Below, piece after piece: positions 24,690 to 35,073 of a stretch of 64,000 nt of DNA. Each line of letters begins with the position of its first letter. Positions within the stretch are counted from its first letter, which is position 1. Made by a program: the position numbers and the translations under genes. The notes beneath the pieces are model-generated. The model saw only the letters and a list, made by a program, of their open reading frames with translations, ran no database searches and was not told where the DNA came from. The stretch comes from Endomychus coccineus (lineage: Eukaryota > Arthropoda > Insecta > Coleoptera > Endomychidae), in contig OY294067.1 of NCBI GenBank assembly GCA_958510875.1, positions 259,223,736-259,287,735 on the forward strand. Direction: 5' to 3'.

Positions 24690-25760
24690 TATCTCTAGTA
24701 ACAAATAAACAATAAACCTAATGACATAAAAGAATATTGTGAAAGAGATCATCGGCAGACTGATATCTGGACCAGCCTGTCGGGTTGTGATTAATATACG
24801 ATGCGATTCAACAAGAATGATTTCACTACCGAGTTTCTCATCCACTATAAGTATAGTATTGTTTGAATGCCGTATGCAAAAGAGGTAGAGGGAATTCAGA
24901 ACGGTCTGATTTAATGGGATATAGAAGGATATCAACGATTTTCTTCCATCCAGGTGAGCCCGTGAGAGATACGGTATGCAAATCAGCGGGACACACAGAC
25001 ACACAGGGATGTCTGTAGGGATTTCAAACAATTTACTAATGGGAACCCACTGCGGTTGTTATTTATAGTGAAAAAATTATCACTAATGGGACCAGTTTCA
25101 TTACTTTCAGTGTTTGCATTTCGATTAATTCCATCAATTTGTACACTAAATTCATGAGAACTTTGAAGAGGAAAATAAAATTCGTACCTTACACTAGAAC
25201 ATTTAATTTTAACAATTAATGCTTACAAATGCTGCACCTCAGACACTGTGGCATTATTAAAGCGTATGAGTTATCAACTAGAGCTACATGTAGAACTAAG
25301 TCCTTGAATATAACAATTTAAAACTGGATTTGATACTAAGTGAGGGATTGGCGCAACAGTCACTACTAATTTTGTAAGATCCATCGAATAAATTCGACGA
25401 TTAACTTTAATCAATTTAAGATGAATTACAAAACCGATAATATGAATGGATATCACCTAATATCGCTATTCGCCCTTGTAATGAAGCAGTAACCAAAGGA
25501 GAGAATTTCCAAACTGTATCACTATTGTCCAATGTGGTCCTTAACTGGAATAAATCTCTACACCTCATATCCTGGTATTACATCATTCTCAGTTTGTATA
25601 TCTAAAAATTCAGCTACTCGACTAACTAATACACTTTTGCCACATCTTCTTTCTTCAATTACAATTGGAGCATAGATTGAATGACAGAATTCAACATATA
25701 CACCATCGCTTGGCGACTTATGAGTGAACAATTTTTGCAGTCTGCCTCCTACTCTTTCAG
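24690..25760 (-). pseudogene. Decayed VWA8-like AAA ATPase pseudogene
   Basis: VWA8 is a large mitochondrial protein with AAA ATPase modules and a von Willebrand A domain. Reading leftwards from 25680, the minus strand gives IEERRCGKSVLVSRVAEFLD, a degenerate Walker A block (GKS kept, upstream Gly lost). After a one-base frameshift near 25560 it gives RDLFQLRTTLDNSDTVWKFS, then SPLVTASLQGRIAILGDIH. These follow the order RDLLQQR...GDTxWRxSPLVxAxLEGxxxxLxGIH known in VWA8. A further shift gives a diverged block. The open frame 25031-24684 contains ILIVDE and SEIILVESHRI, which may be the second ATPase module (Walker B and GEMxLxDGRRI). Introns are absent over the conserved stretch, and frames are broken. 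It could be a processed copy. The downstream assignment is weaker than the first. Confidence 0.6.
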
Positions 25761-25977
25761 AAAAGCCAATTTTTTCTGGGTTTATGTAGAATGTAGTCAG
25801 TCAGTAATGATTCCGAATTATCCATATCATCTTTCAGAAATACCTTGTAGGGAACTCTTCCGAAAAGAATATAACATGTTGACAAATTTGGATTTTGTTC
25901 CTAAAATCCTACTTTAGTTTGTAATAGATAATATAGAAAAGCAGTACTTACTAAAAGTTTTCTAATTGGGAACAAAT

Positions 25978-26428
25978 TACGAGGGCTAGTTGGAAAGTCC
26001 TTGAAAAATTATACATGAAACGATTTATTTGGTCAAAACTTATTGTGTCCCTCAACATAATCTCCTTGAAAGCCGATACATTTTGTATAAGGATCCCTTC
26101 TAAGTAATACGATTCCGGCAATCCTTCTAAAATAATAGGCATTTGTTTCAGGGATGAACTCATCGTTGGAGCCGAATCTCTTCCCGCCGAGACATTTCTT
26201 CAAGTTTGAAAATAGATAAAAATCATAAGGGTCCGAATCTGGAGAATATGGTGTATGACAAACCTATCCGTAGAGCAATCCATGCAATTTTGCAATTGCG
26301 ACTGCGGGCCTGCGTACCGGTGCGTTCTTCTGGTGGAAGAGCACTTTTTTCTTTGCCAAATGCCTCCGCTTCGCTTCAAACCGGCGTTAACGTAATCCTA
26401 TTTTTAACTTCACAAATACTTTGAATAT
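25978..26428 (-). mobile_element. mariner transposon fragment, minus strand
   Basis: The left end is a mariner-type terminus TACGAGGGCTAGTTGGAAAG. Reading leftwards from about 26340, the minus strand gives KKVLFHQKNAPVRRPAVAIA, PYSPDSDPYDFYLFSNLKK (normally PYSPDLAPSDYFLFPxLK, last catalytic Asp region), CLGGKRFGSNDE and CIGFQGDYVEGHNKF. One frameshift lies after the ETNAYYF block. The 5' half of the element is missing. Confidence 0.8.
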
Positions 26429-26439
26429 GACATCGCCAA

Positions 26440-26660
26440 TCAAATTCAAAGCTTCAGCGTATGTTTTGGAGCTGAACTACTAACATGTGAACATTACTCC
26501 AGGACAGGCCGAATCTTTACTTTCTAGATTATGAGGAGGTGATAAGGTGTAAAGTAGCTCTATGCAGAGATAAGAAAATCAAGTTGTTGTGAGGCCGTTT
26601 ACGCAATGGACCTTACATGATCCTCAAATATGCTCGCAAATATGAACGCGTGTTCCAAAA
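26440..26660 (-). mobile_element. Small LINE fragment related to 20940-21090
   Basis: CAGGACAGGCCGAATCTTTA, TAGATTATGAGGA and GGACCTTACATGATCCTC closely parallel blocks at 20972-21085. It is a short remnant of the same minus-strand LINE family, with no open frame. Confidence 0.55.
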
Positions 26661-29600
26661 TATGGAAGTACAAGTTTTTTTTATGATTGAAATTTTGTAG
26701 GGGTCAAAGTGTAAGTAAGTGTTACAGAATGCGGCGTTAACTTTGGGTCGGTTTACTGAGTGCTAATGCTTGTGGTTTGGCCGATCGTTTAGGTGTGTGT
26801 ACCGCAGAGTCTCTTACCCCTTCAGCATTTTCTGGTGTGCGTTCAGAACGACTCCTTTCTTTTGAGTCTTTTATCGCACAAGCAGCAGGCGAAACTTATA
26901 CGTATACTTTTCAATTATTATTCGACTAGCAATCATCTCGTCAATTTAAATGGTGACTACGGGATAGATGCTGGGTGATTACAATGGAATAATTGTTATT
27001 CCTAAAATAAGTTTCAACCACAGAAGATGTTTGAATATGTGACCAACGCTCCATATTCACAAATCAATATAAATTTCTAGTAGATGCTTTGGCAACTATC
27101 TTAAATTTCCATTCAACGCGAAAGCGATTCGAATTTATATCTCATTCAAATTATGAAATGAATTAATTTTGAAAACTGATCTTTTTAGTTCTAGGTTATA
27201 TGATATTAAGTTTCGTCATCATTCTTGGTTGCTTTTAATACAGTTTTAAGCAAAACATATTGCAATGTGTTATATTTAAATGATCTGATTAGTGTTGAAA
27301 ATAACGCAATTAGTGTATTCAAAGCTTTTCTTGTTTAAAAGATTTTACTTTCACCGACATGAAAAGGGAAAATTCATATTGTGTTGAGTAAGTGGCACCA
27401 GATATTTAAGACAAGTTTTAAGCAACACAATATTCGATTACATTAGTCTATTCCTAACCTTGAAATTCATTCAAAACTTTATAAGTGTGGAATGGCTCAA
27501 CAATTTGTGAACAAAAGCTGCAGGCTTTGGTTCACAAATTGTTAAAGACATTTTTCTCATGTTCTGTTACATATAAAAACTAATGTGGTACTACCTATTA
27601 AGTTCCCCATGTTTTCTGTTTGTAGTAAAATCAATTTGTGTAAGACAATAACCTCACTCAATAAACAAAGACAACTTATCAGTTATCTTATTTCCCCGAA
27701 ACAACTATAGCTGATAAAGCTTCAAAATTGTCGAATTTTCGTCACGTAGAGAACGATCAGGATTTGTTTTTTGGAAATCTCTCAGCTACTAGTTTGACAT
27801 TAACGAGTATAATATAAACGAACTGGAAGACCAAAATTTACATTCATTTGCTAATTCTTATCAAAATTCTGAATCTAACTTATTTTTATCAAAGTTTGCT
27901 CTGCAAATTGTTACAAATAGTTATAAGAGAAAATTGAAAATGACAATATAAATTTAAATTGCACTTATAGGAAAAATCTATTCGATAGTCTTTTAAATGT
28001 GGATACTGGCATTATTAGATCTGACTATAATAGAACCACGGTCTAAGAATAAAGTCAACAACTAGTAAAAATCGATTGGTTCAAAGATGTCGTTTTTTAA
28101 AAACGCTAGAAATAATGTTACAATATAGAACTAAGATCAGCTCATTATTGATATTCATGACGATAATGTTTCTGAACAAAATCAGTTTTTTACGCCTTAC
28201 CTTAATGTTATTTCTAGATGCTTCCGAACTTTGTGACCCTTTAGACAGGGAATAGCCGGAAAAAAAACATAAAATTATTGGAATCTATATTGTTTTCGGT
28301 AATTTGTATCTGGCACAGAGCAAAATTTGATAATATTCAAATAGTTGCACTACGCTATGCTTAATTCCACTTTCAAATACCCAATTTTATATTTTTCTTT
28401 TGTCATCTCGTTTGTTAACATTTTGCATATTTTTTTTATGGAAAATAATGAAGTATTTTTAGAGTTTGACTTCTTTGATCTCACTTTTTGCATATTTTTA
28501 TTTTTTGCATTTCATTTCAAATTACTTGTTAATTATTTTAATAGTCTCAATAATGTGACTCTGTTTCTTAGAATTTTTGTACAATAGTTCAATAGTTGTA
28601 TGTGAAAATCTCATATCAAATATATATATAATGTTTAAACCTGAATTCTAGTATTCTTTTCAGTCCTTATTTTACCCAGAAATTGCGGGATTATTACTGT
28701 AAATTTAAATAAATAATGTAAAATTATTATTCATTACTAATTGTAAAGTTTTACATATTTATCAAGTGAAATATTTATAGTAATACGAGTATATTTACAC
28801 ATAAAAATATGAAATTGTTTAAATAATATGTAACTTTACATATGATATGTGGAATATTTTAATGTTATAGAAGTTATTACATATTTTTGTTTGAATCATT
28901 ACATATATTTATGTAAAAATAATTACATAATTCCATGTAAGAGTTAGGCCATTCCATTTGTGACCCACGATTCTGTGTAATTCTACATAAATATTGAATA
29001 GAGTTGAACTGTGTATATTTATAAACCCGAAATGAACATAATGAATAATCATCTAGTTACTTATAAACATGAAGAAAAAAAAATAAAAAGCTTAATAAAA
29101 CGGCAAGCTTTTATTTTGAAGTATATCGGAAGAAAAAGAAAATTGTTTTGTTAGATATGAGACGTAAGTTATTCTTTCCTCATATCAGGAGATAACAGAT
29201 TGAAAAGCTTGTGGTACGAGAATCCATATTTTGTCTGCAAACTGAATACGAATATTGTATTCGAACTGAATATATCAGTATTATTTGAATTAATAATAAT
29301 AATAAATAGTAATAATGACTAGCACAATGTATTTTTTTAGAGTATTTCCGACATTACTAGAAGTTTGAAAATACACGCAATCTTAATATTATTGAATGGT
29401 AGGTAGTACGGATTTAAAAAAAACATCGATTTTCGAGCAAGGGTTCCCGAGATATTGTTGTTTTTTACGAGCCTAGCGTGACGGCTCTCCATTCCACGCG
29501 CGCCGCACAGCCAATCGCACGAAATACCATTATTTAAAATAATTGTTTTAACAACTTTTACGGAAGACAAGAGATTGAAAGTTTGGTAAGTTGTTCATTT

Positions 29601-30232
29601 ACTATTGAGGAAGATGTAAAAAAATGGCGCGTTATCGCACCACAACTTTTTAGGGCCATTTTACAAAAGTGATTTTTTTTGCATTAAGCTGCGATTTGCA
29701 AAAAGCGTACATTTGAGCTTGCTGAAATTTTGTGTGGTACTTGGTGGGCACAAAAGCTACAACCTGTTGAAATTTCAGCTCTAAATCTTTGAAAGACCAA
29801 GAATTATGAATTTTTGAAATTTCGAGCAAAATCTACTGTTTTTTGCAATCTGCGGGGTCACCGCTGAACCAATCGGGTTGATCCGCAGCTCAATACTTCC
29901 GTCTTTTTACGGCGCATAAGGTTATTCGGAGTTTTTTCTTTTCAACTCGATCCGACGATGCCCGACGCGATCTAAAAGTGTTAGATTTTAGTTCCTTCAA
30001 TTTGTATCATAATTATCTACTTAAAGCAATTTTTTTCCTCCGAACTCGGAATTAAAAACTCCAAAAAGCTAATTCTATCACACTATAAAACTTAATCCCT
30101 ATTTCAAACAGGTGGCGCGCGGAGCCGATCAACGTGTAGCGCGCGAAGGTATTGTTCAGGCCAGCTTCATGATCTAGGTCGCCTCTTTAATAGACACCTT
30201 GATCTCTTGAGTCAAATTACACATTTAGGAAA
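26661..30232. other. AT-rich region, low-complexity stretches, no gene recognised
   Basis: The region holds a 45-nt hairpin (listed separately), degenerate AT repeats around 28620-28960 built on a TTACATATTTATGTAAAA motif, and an (ATA)n tract near 29290. From about 29440 to 30220 GC content rises and includes GCGCGCCGCACAGCCAATCG, but no protein-like frame was found. Confidence 0.4.
27499..27543. repeat. 45-nt perfect-stem hairpin
   Basis: AACAATTTGTGAAC at 27499-27512 is exactly complementary to GTTCACAAATTGTT at 27530-27543. The loop contains AAAGC and GCTTT, which can pair further. It is shorter than a usual insect miRNA precursor. Confidence 0.6.
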
Positions 30233-30415
30233 TTACTTGATACAAATTTGTTTGGGAAAACCGAACATGTGCCCGCTGAACCAACAAGTGTCTGCCATTA
30301 ACAGGATGAAAGAATCACCACCCTCGTATTTAGATGCATAAAGCTCGCCGTTGTATTGTTGATAAAAGGAGATCCGAGTATCCAGCAAATCCTGTGAATC
30401 GACAGGGAACTCCAC
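30233..30415 (-). CDS. Unrecognised protein-like ORF
   Basis: The 60-residue frame contains DSQDLLDTRISFYQQYNGEL and GGDSFILLMADTCWFSGHMF. Composition is protein-like (mixed charged and aromatic residues, few low-complexity runs) in an otherwise AT-rich setting. I do not recognise a family. It could be an exon, a fragment of a mobile-element protein, or chance. No splice sites or neighbours settle this. Confidence 0.25.
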   Translation of the reverse strand: MEFPVDSQDLLDTRISFYQQYNGELYASKYEGGDSFILLMADTCWFSGHMFGFPKQICIK

Positions 30416-30609
30416 AGTGTGAACTCTTTGATAGTTTATTTTCGTTTTCTAACGAAACAAAACGCCACATGACGCAACCAAGACCTACACAGTATACTGG
30501 ACTATGATGGCGAATGCATGCTCGGGAGGAGCGCACATGCAGCATGTACTTCGATGACACACATGTGTAAATAAAACAATTTCAAGAACAAACATTCTGA
30601 TAACAACAA

Positions 30610-30680
30610 GTCTCGTATTCCCAAAAATGTATGAAAACTCGAAAAACTAACCTGCGATAACGTTGCCTCTTGAAGTTTCC
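30610..30680 (+). repeat. Direct repeat flanking the Penelope pair, left
   Basis: TATTCCCAAAAAT followed by ACCTGCGATAACGTTGCC and TTGAAGTTT recurs at 32500-32566 in the same orientation with several mismatches. It brackets the inverted Penelope-like copies. Confidence 0.6.
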
Positions 30681-30779
30681 TGGATTGCTGCAAAGGCAAC
30701 AAAATCATTCTGGATGATTTCGGTGCTTACTTTTTGAAAATTCATATCTACAGTTTAAATAAAAAATTTACTTGTAATA

Positions 30780-31335
30780 TTTTTACAAACTCCGTTTTAT
30801 TAAGCAAAACGTGACATGTTTCACCACACGGTAACTTTATCAAACAATTGTTTTACAAACTATGGTTTATTCCTTAAATAATGAAATTAAGATTGAGAAG
30901 GAGGATAAGGAACAGTAGGATAAGAGTTACTTACAAATAAATTTAATAATGGAGAATTGGTAAAGTCTTTCTGATTTGAAAGGTTTCCTGTATTTTTAAG
31001 CTTATTAATTAAATTTTTTTCTGAGTTGACTAACACCTTCCTACTTTTAACTGATTTATGGAGAATCTCAGAATCATCTTTGAAATGATGATCAGTTTCT
31101 TTAATATTCTTTGCAAATTTTGAATCTCCTTTGTTCAAATCAAAATGTTCTTTAATTCTAGTTTTAAAAGATCTTCCTGTTTGGCCTATATAGCATTTAT
31201 CAGAATCTTCATGCTCTACCTTGTGTACTCCCGAGTCTTGATCTTTTTATTATTATCTCTGTTGTTTTTAATATATCTGTGCGTAATATTTTGCACTCTC
31301 GAATCATGTCTTTCTCAGAATGATTATTAATTCAA
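30780..31335 (-). mobile_element. Penelope-like element, minus-strand copy (GIY-YIG end)
   Basis: Penelope-like elements (PLEs) encode a reverse transcriptase fused to a C-terminal GIY-YIG endonuclease. On the minus strand, 31330-30890 reads KCYIGQTGRSFKTRIKEHFD, the YIG half of the nuclease with its catalytic Arg context. TDHHFKDDSEILHKSV and FTNSPLLNLF follow at the end. The VY half preceding it is broken. The segment ends at the terminal block GCAAAACGTGACATGTTTCA, which is shared in inverse with the plus-strand copy at 32320-32410. Confidence 0.8.
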
Positions 31336-32425
31336 TAACAATGTGTATACTATATTCAAGGAGGATTAGCAATGGGAAACCCATTAATTCTTATCTGGTC
31401 GAAATATTTATGAATGAATTAAAATTGAAAATCCACAAAGACCCTATTATGGAAAGACTCATTTATTGGCATCGGTATGTGACGATATATTAACATGCTT
31501 TAATGGAACACAAAGACAATTAGATTCTTTCATTTAACATTTAAATAATCTACACAACAAAATTGAATTCACGGTTGAAGTAGATGTCAATCAAACTATT
31601 AACTTTTTAGTCTTAATCATAACTAAATTAAATAGTAAACATGCCTTTTCAATATATCATAAGCCTTCACATACGGACATTATTATCCACAAGAACTCAA
31701 ACCTCATACAACATATACTGGCTACTCTTCAAAGCATGATACATAGACGTGTTACTATGTCAGAATTAAATTATCATTAGGAATTATCAATTTTGAAACA
31801 GATAGCAACTAATAATATTATAATGAAGCAAAAAAGTTAGTTTACCCCAATACAGTTAAGACTCATAATTATTGATCAACAATGTTACCACGTATTTTAG
31901 ATTAAATAATACGGTAGGCAAATATATCAAAAATATCAAAGATAAGAATGAAAAAGATTAAGAATCAAGAGTATACAAGGTAGAATGTGAAGATTGTGAT
32001 AAATTCTATATAGACAGGAAGATATTTTAAAACTAGAATTAAAGAACATTTTGATTTGAACAAAGGAGATTCAAAAGTTGTAAACCATGTTAAAGAAACT
32101 GATCATCATTTCAAAGATGATTCTGAGATTCTCCATAAGTCAGTTAAAAATAAAGTATTAAGAAAAATGAAATGAATTAGTTTAAAAGAACAGGAAACCT
32201 TTTAAATGATCAGAAAGACTTTATCAATTCTCCATTATTAAACTTATTTGTAAGTTACTCTTACCCTACTGTACACGTATCTCACTCATCCCTCCTTCTT
32301 AATCTTAATGTTAATATTCATGGAGTAAATCATAGTTTGTAAAACCATCGTTTGATAAAGCCACCGTGTGGTGAAACATGTCACGTTTTGCTTAATATAA
32401 ACATAGTTTGTGAAAATTTATCAAT
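31336..32425 (+). mobile_element. Penelope-like element, plus-strand copy (RT to GIY-YIG)
   Basis: The plus strand begins with GGLAMGNPL and HRYV followed by a one-base deletion that destroys the catalytic DD, then ILTCFNGTQRQLDSF. These are reverse-transcriptase motifs of Penelope-like elements. NNLHNKIEFTVEVD and IYHKPSHTDIIIHKNSN follow. The nuclease is YKVECEDCDKFYI and FKTRIKEHFDLNKGDSK at about 31975-32080, with frame breaks. It ends in the same terminal repeat as the minus copy. The two copies lie tail-to-tail outward and form an imperfect inverted repeat over about 400 bp. Confidence 0.8.
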
Positions 32426-32497
32426 AATGTATTTTTTATTAAAACTATACAACTAGATCAATCAACTATGAAGACAAATTTCTAAATAATCTATTAG

Positions 32498-32568
32498 CCT
32501 AGTATTCCCAAAAATATACAAAAATTTAGTAAGCTAGCCTGCGATAATGTTGCCGCTTGGAGTTTCGA
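32498..32568 (+). repeat. Direct repeat flanking the Penelope pair, right
   Basis: Matches 30610-30680 in direct orientation (TATTCCCAAAAAT, GCCTGCGATAATGTTGCC, TTGGAGTTT). It may be an old duplication of target DNA or a separate repeat unit. Confidence 0.6.
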
Positions 32569-33090
32569 ACCTATGCTATTGGAAGCAAGAAAATATGATA
32601 ACGAGGTTAGAGTGAAATCTGATGAAGGCTACTTGTTAGCTGAAAGGTCCTCAGTACATTAACAGTATTTGTAGTGAATGAAAGTGGGTGTTTTCCATTT
32701 ATAGTTTATGTGAATTATCTATATCAGAAAAGGAATGTTTATTATCGTAAAAATGATCTCCAAAAATGTGGAACTTGTTTTCAAAGTATGAGGCATTTTT
32801 ATGTCCATTGAATGAAAATATTCAAAGTGTGACAACTCTAAATTGGGAAATCAAGTCGTAATATAGAAATTTATAAGGAATATTTTAGATACTTTAGAGT
32901 TTATAAAACATATTCATCTTTCCCTAAACATATTCATGCTTCATAATGCAAAATCTAGAGTTAAAATCTTGCATTATTAGAGTGAAGGCCCAAAATTGAT
33001 AACCCTACAATTTCAATATATGTACACATACATTGAAAACTCTAAAATTTAAGATTTCTTTTGTATTCTTTATATAAAAGATTCTTGACC
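32569..33090. other. Spacer, nothing recognised
   Basis: No gene or repeat could be supported. A CTGATGA...GAAA string at 32619 was examined and rejected as a hammerhead ribozyme. Confidence 0.35.
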
Positions 33091-33234
33091 CACGTATGAA
33101 TTATATGTGAGTTCTCGGGAAATAGATCAAACTAACACATATGTTTACTATTTTCGTTTTAAAGACGAAAATAGTAAACATATGTGTTAGTGTGACCTAT
33201 TTCCCGAGAATGTATATTTAATTCTTCATACCTG
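33091..33234. mobile_element. Palindromic MITE copy B
   Basis: This is almost all inverted repeat. The left arm contains GTATGAATTATAT, TTCTCGGGAAATAGATCA and ACACATATGTTTACTATTTT; the right arm is the inverse, with only a few bases between them. The terminal sequence and order match MITE copy A (14852-15432), so B is a deletion derivative lacking the interior. Copies A and B also share AAAGATTCTTGACCCA just left of the terminus. Confidence 0.75.
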
Positions 33235-33589
33235 TTTAACCCCTCGCCCGCTAGACGTATATTGACCAGGCTAATAAGATTCAGCTTTGCGCGCTGCCCT
33301 TCGCTACAATAATCATTATATTCACTTAAAAACAAGTGAAACCTTAAGCCTCATAATAACAGTTACTAAATTTCTGTTCTGACAAAAACACAAAGGATAG
33401 TATGAAAACATTTGTTTACTACTTTATTCCAACACCTACTTATCTAACGAACTTGTAAAAGTACAAAGTCATGTGACATTTGAAACTGCAACACTTAGAT
33501 CCCATTTTCATAATCAACGCTAAGTCTATCAAGGACTATTATATGCGGATACTATCTCGGCTGACCTTGTCCGTTGCAGTTTAAATGTG

Positions 33590-34092
33590 CCGTCTAAGCA
33601 AAAGTTTAATGCTTATTACGATATTGAAACGAATAGCCTTGCTATTGAATGTTTTGTTTCGTGCATATGACACCCGCGTTTCATTGAACGGGAAACCCAC
33701 AATATTGTGAAAAAAATACATCCGTGTAATACAATTAAGCTATATTATTGTAAAATTACATACTAACCTACTAGCTAATACACTGTTCAAATATTTTGAA
33801 ATTTTTCAAATAAGCAACCTTCCATTTTCTCACTGTATTTTATACGCCACTGAATGTTTTTGAAATGGATTTTGATTCCTCGTTCAATTATTTGGGAAAA
33901 GGAGTTATTCTCACGATTTTTAATTAAATGGCTTTTATTTTGTTGCTACAATTGTGATTTTCATATTTGGTTGTGTGTTGAGTAAAATATTGTTTTATAA
34001 AAAGATAAAATGCGTATTATCATTTATCAAATTTGAGAGAATATTCAAGATTTAAACTTATAATAGCCATCTGGAGAGCTATCTAAATGCCA
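33590..34092. repeat. Large inverted repeat, left arm
   Basis: Blocks here recur in inverse order and orientation at 38975-39525: AAGCAAAAGTTTAA, GCTTATTACGATATTG, TTGAATGTTTTGTTTC, then CATATTTGGTTGTG-like and the terminal GGAGAGCTATC. The two arms are about 5 kb apart and enclose a LINE fragment, a hAT element and the satellite fold-back element. Confidence 0.6.
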
Positions 34093-34309
34093 TTAATATT
34101 TAATTAGGTATCACAATTCTTGCAGTAAACAATTTCCAAAAATCATTTTCATATATTGAGAAACGATAGATAATAATTACATAATCAAAGTATACAGAGA
34201 AAGAGATTGGACCATGCATATATGCAGAGAGCAATGAAAAATACATGGAAATTAAAATAAAAAGAACGAATTATAGTTACATTTTTTAATTAAATTAGTG
34301 GGAATCTTT

Positions 34310-34365
34310 AAAGAGTTAGTTTAGAATGAATTGTCATCACGTAATGGCCGATTCTAATCGTTTTT
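34310..34365 (+). repeat. Fragment of the 170-bp satellite monomer
   Basis: TTTAGAATGAATTGTCATCA followed by CGTAATGG resembles the monomer block AGAATAGATTTTCATCATGTAATGGGTGATCC at 50250-50290. Short match only. Confidence 0.4.
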
Positions 34366-34875
34366 TTCCAAATAACTAGGCACCTGGTATCTATAGTACC
34401 CAGTATTACTACTACTGAGTATGGTAGAAAATTGCAAGAGACCTCTGTACCTTTCACTAATATTATTAATGAAATCATTTCGACTAACATATGTCCGTCT
34501 GCCTTCAAAGTCGTAGTAATTAAAGCTATTCACAAGAGTAACTCTCAAGATCAGCTTCCAAACAATACATCCACATCACTCTATTACTGGCTTGACAAAA
34601 ATGTTTGAGAAAACCATTAAGAATGCGATAACGAAATGCAACTTGCATCCACATTCTTAATATGGTTCCTGAGAAGGACGTAACACACTAGCTATGGCTG
34701 AACTAGTTGTTCAAATTTGTAAAGTGCCTGACAGTGTTGTTGAATGTCTAGAAAAAATTGTAGATTTGAGTAAAGCTTTGACATGGTTAGTCATGCACAA
34801 CTATTAGTAACCTCGCAAAAAATGGAATTTGTGAACAATAGTTTCGATACTCTGAAACGTATGTTACAAAAAGGA
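34366..34875 (+). mobile_element. LINE fragment, N-terminal RT region, plus strand
   Basis: Frames give STNICPSAFKVVVIKAIHKS followed by a degenerate P-I-S-L block, the conserved PxxWKxAxVxPIxKxG region that opens the reverse-transcriptase domain of Jockey-like LINEs. Later QYGF- and DLSKAFD-like remnants (VDLSKAL at about 34755) appear in other frames. Frames are broken and both ends are lost. Confidence 0.6.
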
Positions 34876-35073
34876 TACAATGTACCGAAGTTAATTCTAT
34901 AAAAAGTGATTTTAAATTTGTTCAGTATGACTTGTCTAAAAGCACTATTCTAAGCCATTATCCACCTACACTCATTATTTGGTTGAAATTTTTATGGCAT
35001 AATTATTAAATCTGCAGATTCATATTTTATAACGCGAAATCTTCGATGGACTTAAAATCGAACGCATTGAGAG

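Noticed and set aside
24684..25031. 115-codon minus-strand ORF as a membrane receptor, because of hydrophobic segments
   Set aside because: Its middle part fits the Walker B/GEMxLxDGRRI region of VWA8 better and it is collinear with the upstream VWA8 blocks. It was folded into that pseudogene.
32616..32645. CTGATGA followed by a small hairpin and GAAA, near the Penelope copy, suggesting a hammerhead ribozyme
   Set aside because: The stem II pairing needs a bulge, and no convincing stem III or stem I closes the core. It also lies about 200 bp outside the Penelope end.
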